From assembly GCA_934090935.1 (NCBI GenBank), contig CAKOKD010000003.1, positions 1 to 64,000 on the forward strand: DNA of 64,000 bases. Reading direction: 5' to 3'. The DNA is from an uncultured Bacilli bacterium (GTDB taxonomy: Bacteria > Bacillota_I > Bacilli_A > RF39 > UBA660). Below are positions 8,078-16,384 of this stretch, piece after piece; the first letter of the stretch is position 1; each line of letters opens with the position of its first letter. The notes below the pieces were generated by a model, which saw only the letters and a program-made list of their open reading frames with translations, did no database searches and was not told where the DNA came from. A program made the position numbers and the translations under genes.

Positions 8078-9060
8078 TACATCAAGTCCTTAAATAAACC
8101 ATAAATATAATCCTCTATATCAAATGGTTTTAAATCATCCATTCCTTCACCTAAACCAATAAACTTAACTGGTAATGATACTGTATCTTTAATGGCTAAA
8201 ACGATTCCACCTTTAGCTGTGCCATCAAGCTTAGTTAAAACAATTCCAGTAATATTAGTAATGCTTTTAAAACTCTCAGCTTGACTTATTCCATTTTGAC
8301 CAGTTGTAGCATCGATTACAAGTAAAGTTTCATGAGGTGCACCTTCAATGTGTCTTCCAATTACTTTATTTATTTTTTCAAGTTCATTCATTAGATTAAC
8401 TTTGTTTTGAAGTCTACCAGCTGTATCGATTAAAACAATATCAACTTTTTCTTCTTTGGCTTTAACAAGTCCATCAAATATTACACCTGCAGGATCTGTG
8501 TTTTCTTTTCCATAAAATCTTGCACCAGTCCTATCTGCCCAAAGCTTAAGTTGAGGAACCGCACCAGCTCTAAAAGTATCTCCAGCAATTAACATAACTT
8601 TTTTACCTTCACTGATATATTTATGAGCAAGTTTTCCAATAGTTGTAGTTTTACCTACTCCATTTACACCGACCATAAGAATAACTGTTGGACCTGACTC
8701 ATTATAATGAATTTTATCCGATAAAGATTCCCCATTTACATATATCATAAATAGTTCATCAACAATTACTTCATTTAAATATTTAGTATCATCAATATTT
8801 TCGCTTTTAACTCTTTTTCTTAATAAATCCATAAATTTATCAACTGTATTTACACCAATATCAGCTTTAATTAAAATTCGTTCAAGTTCTTCATAATATT
8901 CTTCGTTTACCTTGGTAAATTTTTTACCTAATAAAGATAAAGAAGAAACAAAACTTTCTCTTGTTTTTTCTAAACCTTTATCATATTTTTCTTGAACTAT
9001 TTCTTCTTTTATATCTTCTTTTTTGCTGAATTTTTCTTTTAGTTTGCTAAATAATCCCAT
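8077..9060 (-). CDS. ftsY: Signal recognition particle receptor FtsY
   Basis: 327 residues, an SRP-type GTPase that docks the Ffh-ribosome complex at the membrane. A charged Lys/Glu-rich N-terminus (A domain) precedes the four-helix N domain and the G domain: G-V-N-G-V-G-K-T-T at 131-139, D-T-F-R-A-G-A, D-T-A-G-R-L-Q, T-K-L-D-G-T-A-K-G-G and the C-terminal G-L-G-E-G-M-D-D-L. There is no membrane-spanning segment, as in most Gram-positive FtsY proteins. It starts one base after the stop of the LtaS-like gene and is followed by ylxM. Confidence 0.97.
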   Translation of the reverse strand: MGLFSKLKEKFSKKEDIKEEIVQEKYDKGLEKTRESFVSSLSLLGKKFTKVNEEYYEELERILIKADIGVNTVDKFMDLLRKRVKSENIDDTKYLNEVIVDELFMIYVNGESLSDKIHYNESGPTVILMVGVNGVGKTTTIGKLAHKYISEGKKVMLIAGDTFRAGAVPQLKLWADRTGARFYGKENTDPAGVIFDGLVKAKEEKVDIVLIDTAGRLQNKVNLMNELEKINKVIGRHIEGAPHETLLVIDATTGQNGISQAESFKSITNITGIVLTKLDGTAKGGIVLAIKDTVSLPVKFIGLGEGMDDLKPFDIEDYIYGLFKDLM

Positions 9061-9061
9061 A

Positions 9062-10987
9062 TTAACCTCCTAGTACTTTCCTATAATAATCTTTTGATAT
9101 TAAAAGTTTACTCATTTGAAATTTAGTTTTAACTATTTCATTTATCTTATCAACATATCCATCTTCAATATCGCTTGTAAAAGGTTCAAACTTTTTATCA
9201 GGATAATTATATCTACCTTTAGAAGTTATCCATGATTTGTTATTAAATATCACTAGATCATCACTTTCACTGAATATATCTCTTCCGATTAAAAGTCTTG
9301 AATCATAGCTTACTCCAAACATATTTAAAAGTGTTGGTAATAAGTCTAGACTTGATGTGTATTTATCAACCTCAATATCTTGATATTCAGGGTTATATAT
9401 AATTAAATTATTTTTATATAGATCAAAATTGTCATCTTTCATCCAATCAACATAACTTCTGATATCATCATTTGAAAGTCCATAAGGATAATGATCAGCT
9501 GATATTACAATAACTGTGTCATCTAATAATCCATCACGCTTCAAATCCGACATAAGAGTTTCTAATGATCTATCAAATTCAATTTGAGATGCGATATATG
9601 CTTTAATATTATTATTTGCTTTTAATCCACTTACTAAATCCTTATTTTTTAAAGACATTGCATTTCCACCAGAGAAATTATATTCTAAGTGGCCTGATAT
9701 ACTCATATAATAAGCTACAAATCTTTCATCTTTAGAGTATATTCCATAACTTGAATTCACAACATCAATATCACTTGTTGGCCAAGAATCCTTTATTCCA
9801 CTTAAGGCATATTTATATCCTTTTTTATATCTATCATATCCATAATATGTGTATCCTAAATTAGGCACAGTTTTATCACGATTGTAATAAGTATAAGTCC
9901 AACCATGAAATGCATATCTATTGTATCCGTAGTTTTCCATCATCAATCCCATGTTATATGGAAGATAAACGCCTTCAGTTGATTTCATTGAACAAGTGGA
10001 AACTCCTGGAAGAATAGAAAGTTGATTTATAAATTCTCCATCCGATGTTGAACAATTATAAATCGGTTGATAATAATTATTGAATTTAAAGCCATGATTT
10101 ACAAGCTTATATAGGGTTGGTGTTAAAGTTTCATCTACGGCAATTGGATAAAAACCTTCAGCTACAATAAATATTAAATTTTTACCAGCAAATATTCCCG
10201 TATATTTGTTTTTATTGCTTGGTTCACTGTTTTCAAAATAGGTATGCATGCTTTTTATAGTATCATCAGTTTCATTTTCTTTTAAAGAAGTAAAATCAAT
10301 ATCAGTAATGTTATAATCAGTTCCCTCTTCTTTGGTATATTCTCTTTTTACAATTTCAATATTCTCAACAAAGTTAGCATTAGTTTTAATTGCATCACTT
10401 ATAATGGCAGTATTGATACCAAAGGCATTAGTAGTTTCTAATAAATCATTAGTTTTAAATAATAAACCATTTGCATCCAGTGTATTTATTTTTAAGGATA
10501 AGGAAGTAATACATAATGATAGAAATGAGAATATTAAAAGAGATGAATATTTAATATTTAGTCTATCATGCTTGATTAAATCTTTACGTTCTAAAGTCAT
10601 TAAAACTATAAAAGATATTAAATAAAGCAAGATAATAAAGGAATTCTTCCAAATATGTAGTAGTATTGAGGAAAAGAAATCCATTACTTGACCACCATAA
10701 TAAAGAGCTGAGAAGCCACAAATAGTTTTATAGAATGAAAAATATACTGTTTCGGCAGAAAATATTAGAAAAAGCAAAAACCAAACGAAAATACTTATCA
10801 CCTTGTTTACTTTTCTTCTCTTACTGATACTCATAATAAAAGCTAAAATAAGGGATAATGGTAAAGTAAACAATGTAGTATAAAAAATATTATAGATATT
10901 TGGAGACATCAAAAACAACTTGAATACAAGTTCAAGAACAATTATATAAATAAAATTGATAATCCATAGTTTCTTATAATTATACAT
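9062..10987 (-). CDS. LTA-synthase-family sulfatase-like phosphoglycerol transferase
   Basis: 641 residues. Five hydrophobic helices fall within about the first 170 residues, then a linker and an extracellular alkaline-phosphatase/sulfatase-fold domain, the LtaS architecture. Visible active-site landmarks are E-G-F-Y-P (metal), N-C-S-T-S-D-G-E-F (nucleophilic Thr as in LtaS), F-H-G-W-T-Y, and S-A-D-H-Y-P-Y-G (metal Asp-His). Family members transfer glycerol phosphate from phosphatidylglycerol to build lipoteichoic acid. Substrate cannot be told from sequence, and a related phosphoglycerol or phosphoethanolamine transferase is possible. It is tightly spaced with ftsY downstream. Confidence 0.88.
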   Translation of the reverse strand: MYNYKKLWIINFIYIIVLELVFKLFLMSPNIYNIFYTTLFTLPLSLILAFIMSISKRRKVNKVISIFVWFLLFLIFSAETVYFSFYKTICGFSALYYGGQVMDFFSSILLHIWKNSFIILLYLISFIVLMTLERKDLIKHDRLNIKYSSLLIFSFLSLCITSLSLKINTLDANGLLFKTNDLLETTNAFGINTAIISDAIKTNANFVENIEIVKREYTKEEGTDYNITDIDFTSLKENETDDTIKSMHTYFENSEPSNKNKYTGIFAGKNLIFIVAEGFYPIAVDETLTPTLYKLVNHGFKFNNYYQPIYNCSTSDGEFINQLSILPGVSTCSMKSTEGVYLPYNMGLMMENYGYNRYAFHGWTYTYYNRDKTVPNLGYTYYGYDRYKKGYKYALSGIKDSWPTSDIDVVNSSYGIYSKDERFVAYYMSISGHLEYNFSGGNAMSLKNKDLVSGLKANNNIKAYIASQIEFDRSLETLMSDLKRDGLLDDTVIVISADHYPYGLSNDDIRSYVDWMKDDNFDLYKNNLIIYNPEYQDIEVDKYTSSLDLLPTLLNMFGVSYDSRLLIGRDIFSESDDLVIFNNKSWITSKGRYNYPDKKFEPFTSDIEDGYVDKINEIVKTKFQMSKLLISKDYYRKVLGG

Positions 10988-11040
10988 ATCTACACATCCA
11001 TATTTCTTATTATAAACTAAATACTTTCAAATTTAAACAA

Positions 11041-11502
11041 CTATTCGCAGTCTTTTCCACTTAAAGAGGCATCATAGCCAGTTGTTACTAGGTAACCATC
11101 TTGTTCTTTTACGGATATTGTTACCAATGCATTGCATTCAACTTTTTCTAAGGAATCGTCTAGCTTAGATTTTTGATATTTTTTACATATATTGGTTGTA
11201 CAAGCATCATCATAGTATCCTTCATCGATTAAGGTTTGTAAAGATATGCTTATTCCGGAATTTTCAACAACATACTTTTTAAAATCATAGCCAGTTAATC
11301 CGTTATAACTTTTTATTCCATTATCTAAATCTTCCACATATAGTTTAGAAGCATCGATGATATTTCCTTTTTCATAATCATTCATAATATGCTTAGATTT
11401 TTGAAATAAATCGAGTAGACTTGGCAAAGTTAAAACAATAATAACCCCTAAAATGCTTATTACAGCTAATACTTCAACCAATGTAAATCCATTTTTTTTC
11501 AT
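11041..11502 (-). CDS. Type IV pilin-like protein, ComGC/prepilin family
   Basis: 153 residues. It begins M-K-K-N-G-F-T-L-V-E-V-L-A-V-I, a class III prepilin signal cut by a prepilin peptidase before Phe, followed by the hydrophobic polymerisation helix to about residue 30. The globular part contains five Cys, including C-T-T-N-I-C and one at the C-terminus, so disulfides are likely. Length exceeds typical ComGC (~100) and suits a minor or pseudopilin. No assembly ATPase or peptidase lies in the window. It follows queH on the same strand with 8 intervening bases, so co-transcription is likely although function is unrelated. Confidence 0.85.
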   Translation of the reverse strand: MKKNGFTLVEVLAVISILGVIIVLTLPSLLDLFQKSKHIMNDYEKGNIIDASKLYVEDLDNGIKSYNGLTGYDFKKYVVENSGISISLQTLIDEGYYDDACTTNICKKYQKSKLDDSLEKVECNALVTISVKEQDGYLVTTGYDASLSGKDCE

Positions 11503-11510
11503 GATATCAC

Positions 11511-12110
11511 CTATTCCTCTTCTGATATTTGCTTGCTATATGAACATCCGCAATAGTTTTGACGATATAGATTAAACTCCTTTGAAAGTTCAATACTTCT
11601 TTTATATCCTTCCCTTTTTTTAAAATCTGCTACTAAAAATTTAACACCGACATTCTCACCTATTTCTATTCCTAATTTATTTATAAGTTCACTATTTTTG
11701 TGTGGAGAAACTGTTAAAGTCGTTGTAAAATAGTCAAAATCATTATCTCGTGCAAGAGTGGCAGTCTTCTTTAATCTTAAAGCAAAGCAAGCGGTACATC
11801 TTTTTCCACCCTCTGGTTCATCCTTTAAAGGATCCGCGATTTTTTTATATGTTTCATTATCGTAATCACAATCCATATACTTTATTCCTAAAAGATTAAG
11901 AGCCCTTATCTGTTCATTTTTTCTTTTAATATATTCATTTAATGGCTCAATATTAGGGTTATAGTATACAACAGTTATATCAAAGTATTCCTTAAGTCTT
12001 TCAATACAAGCAGTCGAGCAAGGGCCACAACAACTATGCATCAAGATTTTCTTTTTACCATTAAGTTTTTGAATTTCTTCCATCATTAATGCATCATAAT
12101 TAACTTTCAT
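11511..12110 (-). CDS. queH: Epoxyqueuosine reductase QueH
   Basis: 199 residues from the chosen ATG. It performs the last step of queuosine synthesis in tRNA, reducing epoxyqueuosine. Diagnostic Cys motifs are present: H-S-C-C-G-P-C-S near 25, R-C-T-A-C-F near 110, and Y-C-G-C-S-Y near the C-terminus, binding an Fe-S cluster and a mononuclear iron. The phrase L-T-V-S-P-H-K-N is typical. An in-frame start 45 bases upstream exists, but the ATG at 12110 follows a GGTGGTAAT ribosome site and starts the conserved region, so it is preferred. It overlaps the ftsQ stop by 11 bases, implying translational coupling. Confidence 0.93.
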   Translation of the reverse strand: MKVNYDALMMEEIQKLNGKKKILMHSCCGPCSTACIERLKEYFDITVVYYNPNIEPLNEYIKRKNEQIRALNLLGIKYMDCDYDNETYKKIADPLKDEPEGGKRCTACFALRLKKTATLARDNDFDYFTTTLTVSPHKNSELINKLGIEIGENVGVKFLVADFKKREGYKRSIELSKEFNLYRQNYCGCSYSKQISEEE

Positions 12111-12840
12111 TATTACCACCAAATTTCTTGAATGAATGTCTTGTTTCATCACCATCTAGATATAATGTTCCTTTGTCTTTTAGCTTTTCAGTCGCGATGA
12201 TATCGAGATATGAATCCAATAGATTTACTTTTAAAAGAGTTATATATACGAGATTCTTATCCGTCATAGAAAGCAAGAATCTTTTATCGTCTATAACCTG
12301 ATTTTTGCTATTATAGGATGGTGCATATTCAATTTCGTTAACCATCGATTTTACTCCATCACTTAGTTTAGAAAAATTAATAGCAAGTTTAGTTCTTATC
12401 TCTTCCGTTGTATTGTTTAAAAGTACTGGTAGGCCTAAAAAAGTTCCTTCATTAGTAATCATTTTACCATTGGATAAACATATTTCATTGGTAGATTTAT
12501 TTATAAATACCGGTATATTTTCTTCGACTTTTATATATATGGTAAAGTTAAAACCATGTTTTATAGTCACTTTATTTATCAAAGGATTGTTTGAAAGTGA
12601 TTTATTAACTTTTTTATTTGTAATCGATACATAAGCTGGATAATCATCAAGGGATGCACCTCTTAAAATCTCCATATCGCTTACATACCTATTGCCAGTT
12701 ATTTCGAAATGTCTAACAGGTTCTTTATATAGATAAATAATTACACAAGTAAGAATATATAAAACTAAAACAACAACAAGAAGTCTTGCAAAATTAATTC
12801 GTTTTTTCTTAACTATTTTAGTTTTAACATTCTCACTCAT
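12100..12840 (-). CDS. ftsQ: Cell division protein FtsQ/DivIB
   Basis: 246 residues: basic cytoplasmic head, one transmembrane helix (about 18-41), then a POTRA domain (F-E-I-T-G-N-R-Y-V-S, near 48-110) and a beta domain. In the divisome it links FtsL and FtsB-like partners and recruits late proteins. The short, low-similarity sequence is normal for the family; placement directly after murG supports it. The start has a GGAGG ribosome site, and queH overlaps its end. Confidence 0.9.
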   Translation of the reverse strand: MSENVKTKIVKKKRINFARLLVVVLVLYILTCVIIYLYKEPVRHFEITGNRYVSDMEILRGASLDDYPAYVSITNKKVNKSLSNNPLINKVTIKHGFNFTIYIKVEENIPVFINKSTNEICLSNGKMITNEGTFLGLPVLLNNTTEEIRTKLAINFSKLSDGVKSMVNEIEYAPSYNSKNQVIDDKRFLLSMTDKNLVYITLLKVNLLDSYLDIIATEKLKDKGTLYLDGDETRHSFKKFGGNNES

Positions 12841-12853
12841 TTTTATCCTCCTT

Positions 12854-13933
12854 TTATATCATTTTTTTGATTTCATCATATATGATTGTCGATGAATTAT
12901 CTAAGCTTAACTTGCTTAAGTTTTTCTTCATCTCTTCTACCAAATTTTCATCATTTAGAAGTTCATCTATATATTTATTTAAAATTGAAGCGTTTAAATT
13001 TTTCTCTTCAATCATAAACCCAGCTTTAGAATTTACTATACTTAAAGCATTGTAATATTGATGATTGTTAGCAACATATGGGCTTGGAATAAATATCGCT
13101 GGTATTCTTAAAGCTTCAATTTCAGCAACGCTTGATGCTCCTGCACGTGATACGATTATATCGATATCTTTCATAAGAGAACTTAATGAATCAACATAAG
13201 GAACAACATATACATTCTCAGGAAACTTGTTTTCCAAAAAACTGCTATAAGAACCTTTACCAGTTATATATAATACTTCATAATCAGATTTACCAACACT
13301 TTTTAGATAATCAATCATTTTATTGTTAACAGCCGTTGATCCAAGTGAACCATTGAATATCAAAACACTTTTTTTACCTTCATGTAGTCCATATTTGGTT
13401 TTACTTATTTTTTCTGCTTTTATAGCATTTTCAGATACCGGATTACCTGTAAACACTACTTTGGACTGATCAAAGTATTTAGCTGAATCCTCAAAACTTA
13501 CACCTATTTTATCAACTTTTTTGGCTAAAGCTCGATTTGATTTACCAGGAATACTGTTTTGTTCATGAATAAATGTTTTAATTTTACATTTATTTGCTGC
13601 AACTATTACAGGGTAAGTAACATAACCACCTACTCCAATAACAATGTCAGGTTTAAAATGTTTCATAACATTTACACATTTTTTTATTGCTTTTTGAATT
13701 AAAAAAACGTTTTTGATATTTCTCCCCATAAGTTTAATGCTTGTTGATAAACCATATATTTCTATAGGAACATATTCTATACCTAAAGCGGGAATAATAT
13801 CTTTTTCCATTCTATTATGAGTTCCAATATAAATGAACTCGGATTTTGGTTCCATTTGTTTAATTTTATTGATGATGGCTATTGCTGGATATATATGTCC
13901 ACCAGTTCCACCGGCAGTAATAACTACGCGCAT
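12854..13933 (-). CDS. murG: UDP-GlcNAc:lipid-I N-acetylglucosaminyltransferase MurG
   Basis: 359 residues, typical length. It makes lipid II from lipid I on the inner face of the membrane. Landmarks: the N-terminal T-A-G-G-T-G-G-H-I-Y-P-A loop, F-I-H-E-Q-N-S-I-P-G, V-F-T-G-N-P-V, I-F-N-G-S-L-G-S, and the donor-binding region S-R-A-G-A-S-S-V-A-E-I followed by N-N-H-Q-Y-Y-N-A. The first gene of a murG-ftsQ-queH-pilin cluster; the rest of the usual division/cell-wall cluster is not here. Confidence 0.97.
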   Translation of the reverse strand: MRVVITAGGTGGHIYPAIAIINKIKQMEPKSEFIYIGTHNRMEKDIIPALGIEYVPIEIYGLSTSIKLMGRNIKNVFLIQKAIKKCVNVMKHFKPDIVIGVGGYVTYPVIVAANKCKIKTFIHEQNSIPGKSNRALAKKVDKIGVSFEDSAKYFDQSKVVFTGNPVSENAIKAEKISKTKYGLHEGKKSVLIFNGSLGSTAVNNKMIDYLKSVGKSDYEVLYITGKGSYSSFLENKFPENVYVVPYVDSLSSLMKDIDIIVSRAGASSVAEIEALRIPAIFIPSPYVANNHQYYNALSIVNSKAGFMIEEKNLNASILNKYIDELLNDENLVEEMKKNLSKLSLDNSSTIIYDEIKKMI

Positions 13934-14011
13934 AAAAACACCTCATTAATATTATATAATAAAATCAAGTTTTATTTAACTATAAACACATGAAAGTGTA
14001 AAAACATTTAC

Positions 14012-14043
14012 AAAAAAACATAAATAGCTGCGTATTTATGTTT
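14012..14043 (-). terminator. Terminator after family member 3
   Basis: AAACATAAATA/TATTTATGTTT stem with a GC-containing six-base loop and a run of T on the minus strand. Confidence 0.8.
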
Positions 14044-14054
14044 AGATGTAACTA

Positions 14055-15323
14055 TTATGCGATTCGGAATGCTGGAGAGATGCCATAACATTTTTTCGTA
14101 AGATTATCTAGCCATTTACCATTGTCGCCGGCATAAAGAAAGTCAAAGTTACTGCCAGAATAAGTTGAACGAAGCCACCATATTGAAGCTATTCTATTAT
14201 ATTTTTTTATTGCTCCTTCATAGTTTGTTGTTGTTACTCCCTGATTTTTATAATAGTCCAATTGTTTTGAGGTTCCTACTGACGTATCAAAATCATTTTC
14301 TTCCCATACTTCTTGTGCGTTTAGCAAGTAAAGTTTATCTTGTGTTTCAAAATTCGTTTCACCGCTTGTACTTCCATGTCCTGATATTACTTTTGTTGTC
14401 GATATTACGTTTTGTAATTCACTTGGGAGTACATTATAAAGTGTTTCATTGATGTAAACACGTAATTCTGAATCTCTCCATCCACCTACATTTGTTCCGT
14501 ATTTATTTGTTGCATCTGCTTTATTATAGTTATGGTTTTCTATTATATCGGCAAATTCAACTACAAACCCGCATGCTGTTTCACTTGTTTCGCCATTTGT
14601 ACATTTACTTTTATTTGCTATTCTTACTGTTACCTCTTTTTCTGGTTCTATTTTTGAGTTACAAACATAATCTGCTCCATATCCTGTAGCTGATGAGCAA
14701 TCATTTGTATGACTGGCTAATGTTATTGTTTTTGTATCTCCTACTTTATATTTGCTTGTGTTTCCACTCTTTACATTTGCTGCTATTGTTTCCCAGCTAT
14801 CAGTTGCAAATATATTTATATGTCCACCTACTGTATCTCTTTCTACTGCATTGAATTCTAGTGAACACGTATATTCTTCACTTACTTCTTCTGTTGATGT
14901 TTTATCTAGTGTTACTGTTAATGTTCCATTTAGTGTTTCTTTAGCTTTTACAATTGTTGCATCATTTTCAAGTTCATTTTTAATGCTTGTATATTTTGCT
15001 GTTGTTCCATCTTTTGGTACACATGTTACGTTTACATTTGCATCATAGTTACTTGAGTTGTTTGTTACTTCATAATTTAATATACTTGTTTGATTAAGTG
15101 TTTTTAATTCACTTGTTGTGAAATTAATTATTTTTTTTGTATCATCTACTACAGAACTATATACATCCTTTCCATCTATACTTGCAGCTGTAAAGATAAC
15201 TGAGAAGTCATCTTGATTTTCGCTTACTTTAGCATTTCCATTTATTATTAATGTTGTTGAAATGCTAGCAAATCCAATTGACATTAATATAATTGCTACT
15301 ATAAGCATACTCTTCTTTTTCAT
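14055..15323 (-). CDS. Surface protein family member 3: anchor module plus WWLRS/GISPAFRI-type domain
   Basis: 422 residues. Residues 1-161 are the shared family module. The C-terminal part has landmarks S-W-E-T-I-A-A-N-V, Y-K-V-G-D-T-K, A-C-G-F-V-V-E-F-A-D-I, G-G-W-R-D-S-E-L-R, Y-L-L-N-A-Q-E-V-W and the closing W-W-L-R-S...G-I-S-P-A-F-R-I-A. This resembles the DUF6273-type domain common in Firmicute surface proteins. Between W-W-L-R-S and G-I-S-P-A-F-R-I the sequence differs completely from its closest relative, member 6, while the flanks are conserved. It has its own promoter element, whose G tract is interrupted by a T, and its own terminator. Confidence 0.85.
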   Translation of the reverse strand: MKKKSMLIVAIILMSIGFASISTTLIINGNAKVSENQDDFSVIFTAASIDGKDVYSSVVDDTKKIINFTTSELKTLNQTSILNYEVTNNSSNYDANVNVTCVPKDGTTAKYTSIKNELENDATIVKAKETLNGTLTVTLDKTSTEEVSEEYTCSLEFNAVERDTVGGHINIFATDSWETIAANVKSGNTSKYKVGDTKTITLASHTNDCSSATGYGADYVCNSKIEPEKEVTVRIANKSKCTNGETSETACGFVVEFADIIENHNYNKADATNKYGTNVGGWRDSELRVYINETLYNVLPSELQNVISTTKVISGHGSTSGETNFETQDKLYLLNAQEVWEENDFDTSVGTSKQLDYYKNQGVTTTNYEGAIKKYNRIASIWWLRSTYSGSNFDFLYAGDNGKWLDNLTKKCYGISPAFRIA

Positions 15324-15350
15324 ATTCTACCTACTTTCCTTTACTTTTTT

Positions 15351-15378
15351 ATTTTATAATACCCACCCCGATTTTCAA
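15351..15378 (-). promoter_or_regulatory. Promoter element of member 3 with interrupted G tract
   Basis: Same element as at member 2: TTGAAA (15373-15378), 16 bases, TAAAAT (15351-15356), with TGTAAA upstream at the same distance. The eight-base tract at 15362-15369 reads GGGGTGGG on the minus strand, so the length is kept but the homopolymer is broken. Such a tract should be much less prone to slippage than the pure G8 copies. Confidence 0.6.
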
Positions 15379-15420
15379 GTCATTTTGAAGGGTTTACATT
15401 TCTTCTTGTAAATTTGTGTA

Positions 15421-15449
15421 TTGAAAACATTTTTGAAAAATGTTATATT
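15421..15449 (+). promoter_or_regulatory. Promoter of the small antisense-type RNA
   Basis: TTGAAA (15421-15426), 17 bases, TATATT (15444-15449). Good sigma-A match on the plus strand, 100 bases before a strong plus-strand terminator and with no convincing reading frame between. Confidence 0.55.
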
Positions 15450-15455
15450 TTATTT

Positions 15456-15538
15456 AAGTGAGAAGCAAAGTTTCTTTTGTGACTGTTGCTTACCACATAG
15501 GTTGTTGCACCTTTTTCAAAAGAAAAGGTGCTTTTTTT
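15456..15538 (+). ncRNA. Candidate small RNA (about 83 nt), possible antitoxin of a type I toxin-antitoxin pair
   Basis: Bounded by the promoter at 15421-15449 and a clear terminator (stem GCACCTTTT/AAAAGGTGC at 15507-15531, then seven T). The span has no plausible ribosome site plus start. It converges on the 31-codon hydrophobic gene on the other strand and would be complementary to that gene's 3' region if that transcript continues to the inverted repeat at 15425-15443. I do not recognise a known RNA family. Confidence 0.45.
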
Positions 15539-15543
15539 ATAGT

Positions 15544-15639
15544 TTATATTCCTTTTTTACAAAGTAGATATAATAATATAAAAATTATAACGAATAAACT
15601 TACAATTAAAACATCTGTTTTAAATGATTTCTTAAACAT
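15544..15639 (-). CDS. Small hydrophobic peptide (31 aa), candidate type I toxin
   Basis: The frame starts M-F-K-K-S-F-K-T-D-V, continues with a ~20-residue hydrophobic stretch (L-I-V-S-L-F-V-I-I-F-I-L-L-Y-L-L) and ends C-K-K-G-I: a basic head, one membrane helix and a basic tail, the build of TxpA/Fst/Ldr-like toxins. An AGGGAG ribosome site sits nine bases before the ATG. A near-consensus promoter at 15809-15837 gives a long (~160 nt) leader with local hairpins, also typical of type I toxins, and a convergent small RNA follows. It could instead be an ordinary small membrane protein. Confidence 0.5.
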   Translation of the reverse strand: MFKKSFKTDVLIVSLFVIIFILLYLLCKKGI

Positions 15640-15837
15640 TATAAATCACTCCCTTACTACAGCCCTTGCTGAAATTTACGTCCTACATATAAGAAAGTGA
15701 TAAGCATCGCATTCGTATTCTCGAGTACTTATTTAAGCATAATTTTTTTATATTTCAAAACTACAAAATTTTAAATTTAGAGGCTCAGATCTTTAATATC
15801 TGTATCGATTTATATGCAAATCGTTAAAATCTGTCAA
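15640..15837 (-). promoter_or_regulatory. Promoter and structured leader of the 31-aa gene
   Basis: TTGACA (15832-15837), 17 bases, TATAAA (15809-15814) on the minus strand, the best sigma-A match in the window. The predicted ~160 nt untranslated leader contains short hairpins, for example CAGC/GCTG around AAGG just before the ribosome site, which could hide it. No known riboswitch is recognised. Confidence 0.55.
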
Positions 15838-15870
15838 AAAAAAGCTACCAATTTTTAAGTTTGGTAGTTT
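15838..15870 (-). terminator. Terminator after the gene at 15892-16353
   Basis: CTACCAAA.../...TTGGTAG stem followed on the minus strand by eight T, immediately before the promoter of the small hydrophobic gene. Confidence 0.75.
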
Positions 15871-15891
15871 TAATGTTTTTTTCACATTTTT

Positions 15892-16353
15892 TTATCTTGC
15901 TAAATCAATCTTCAATTGTTTTAAAGCTTTTAAAAAAGCTTCTTCTTTTTCATAGCTCATTAAAGTTACATTTATTTGATTATGTTCATCATTGCTGTTT
16001 TTTTCATTATTGCTTAAATCGACTTTCTTTATATCTATATCCGTTTTATTGTTAAAAGATCCATCATAGTTTACATGATTTTTATCCTTGCTGTTTAAAA
16101 GTTCTTGATAACTTATAATCGCATTATCCTCTTGCTCTTGTTCATAACTTGTAAGATTTATATTAGCAGGGCGATAATCTCTTTCTATGTTTTTTGTTAT
16201 TTTTTCTAAATCAATCATATCTCTTTTTGATTTTGCTTCACTACTCATGATTTCCTCCTTATTCTTTAGTGCTTTTAACACCATTATCGAAATAAGAAGT
16301 AACCATATGATTACAGCAATAAATATTAAATCGTCTATTGTCATATTAATCAC
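15892..16353 (-). CDS. Hypothetical single-pass membrane protein (153 aa)
   Basis: One hydrophobic helix near the N-terminus (about 8-28, I-F-I-A-V-I-I-W-L-L-L-I-S-I-M-V-L) followed by a charged, Asn/Asp/Lys-rich cytoplasmic-type tail that contains two similar phrases, N-L-T-S-Y-E-Q-E and T-L-M-S-Y-E-K-E, and ends in a short amphipathic helix (L-K-A-L-K-Q-L-K-I-D-L). No family recognised. It follows the CPBP protease gene by 31 bases on the same strand. Confidence 0.65.
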   Translation of the reverse strand: MINMTIDDLIFIAVIIWLLLISIMVLKALKNKEEIMSSEAKSKRDMIDLEKITKNIERDYRPANINLTSYEQEQEDNAIISYQELLNSKDKNHVNYDGSFNNKTDIDIKKVDLSNNEKNSNDEHNQINVTLMSYEKEEAFLKALKQLKIDLAR

Positions 16354-16384
16354 ACTTCTTTTTTCGATATATTATAAATTATTA

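Noticed and set aside
15458..15700. 80-codon plus-strand frame across the small-RNA region
   Set aside because: No ribosome site; it runs through the strong terminator at 15507-15538 and through the opposite-strand small gene. A small RNA plus an antisense gene explains the region better.
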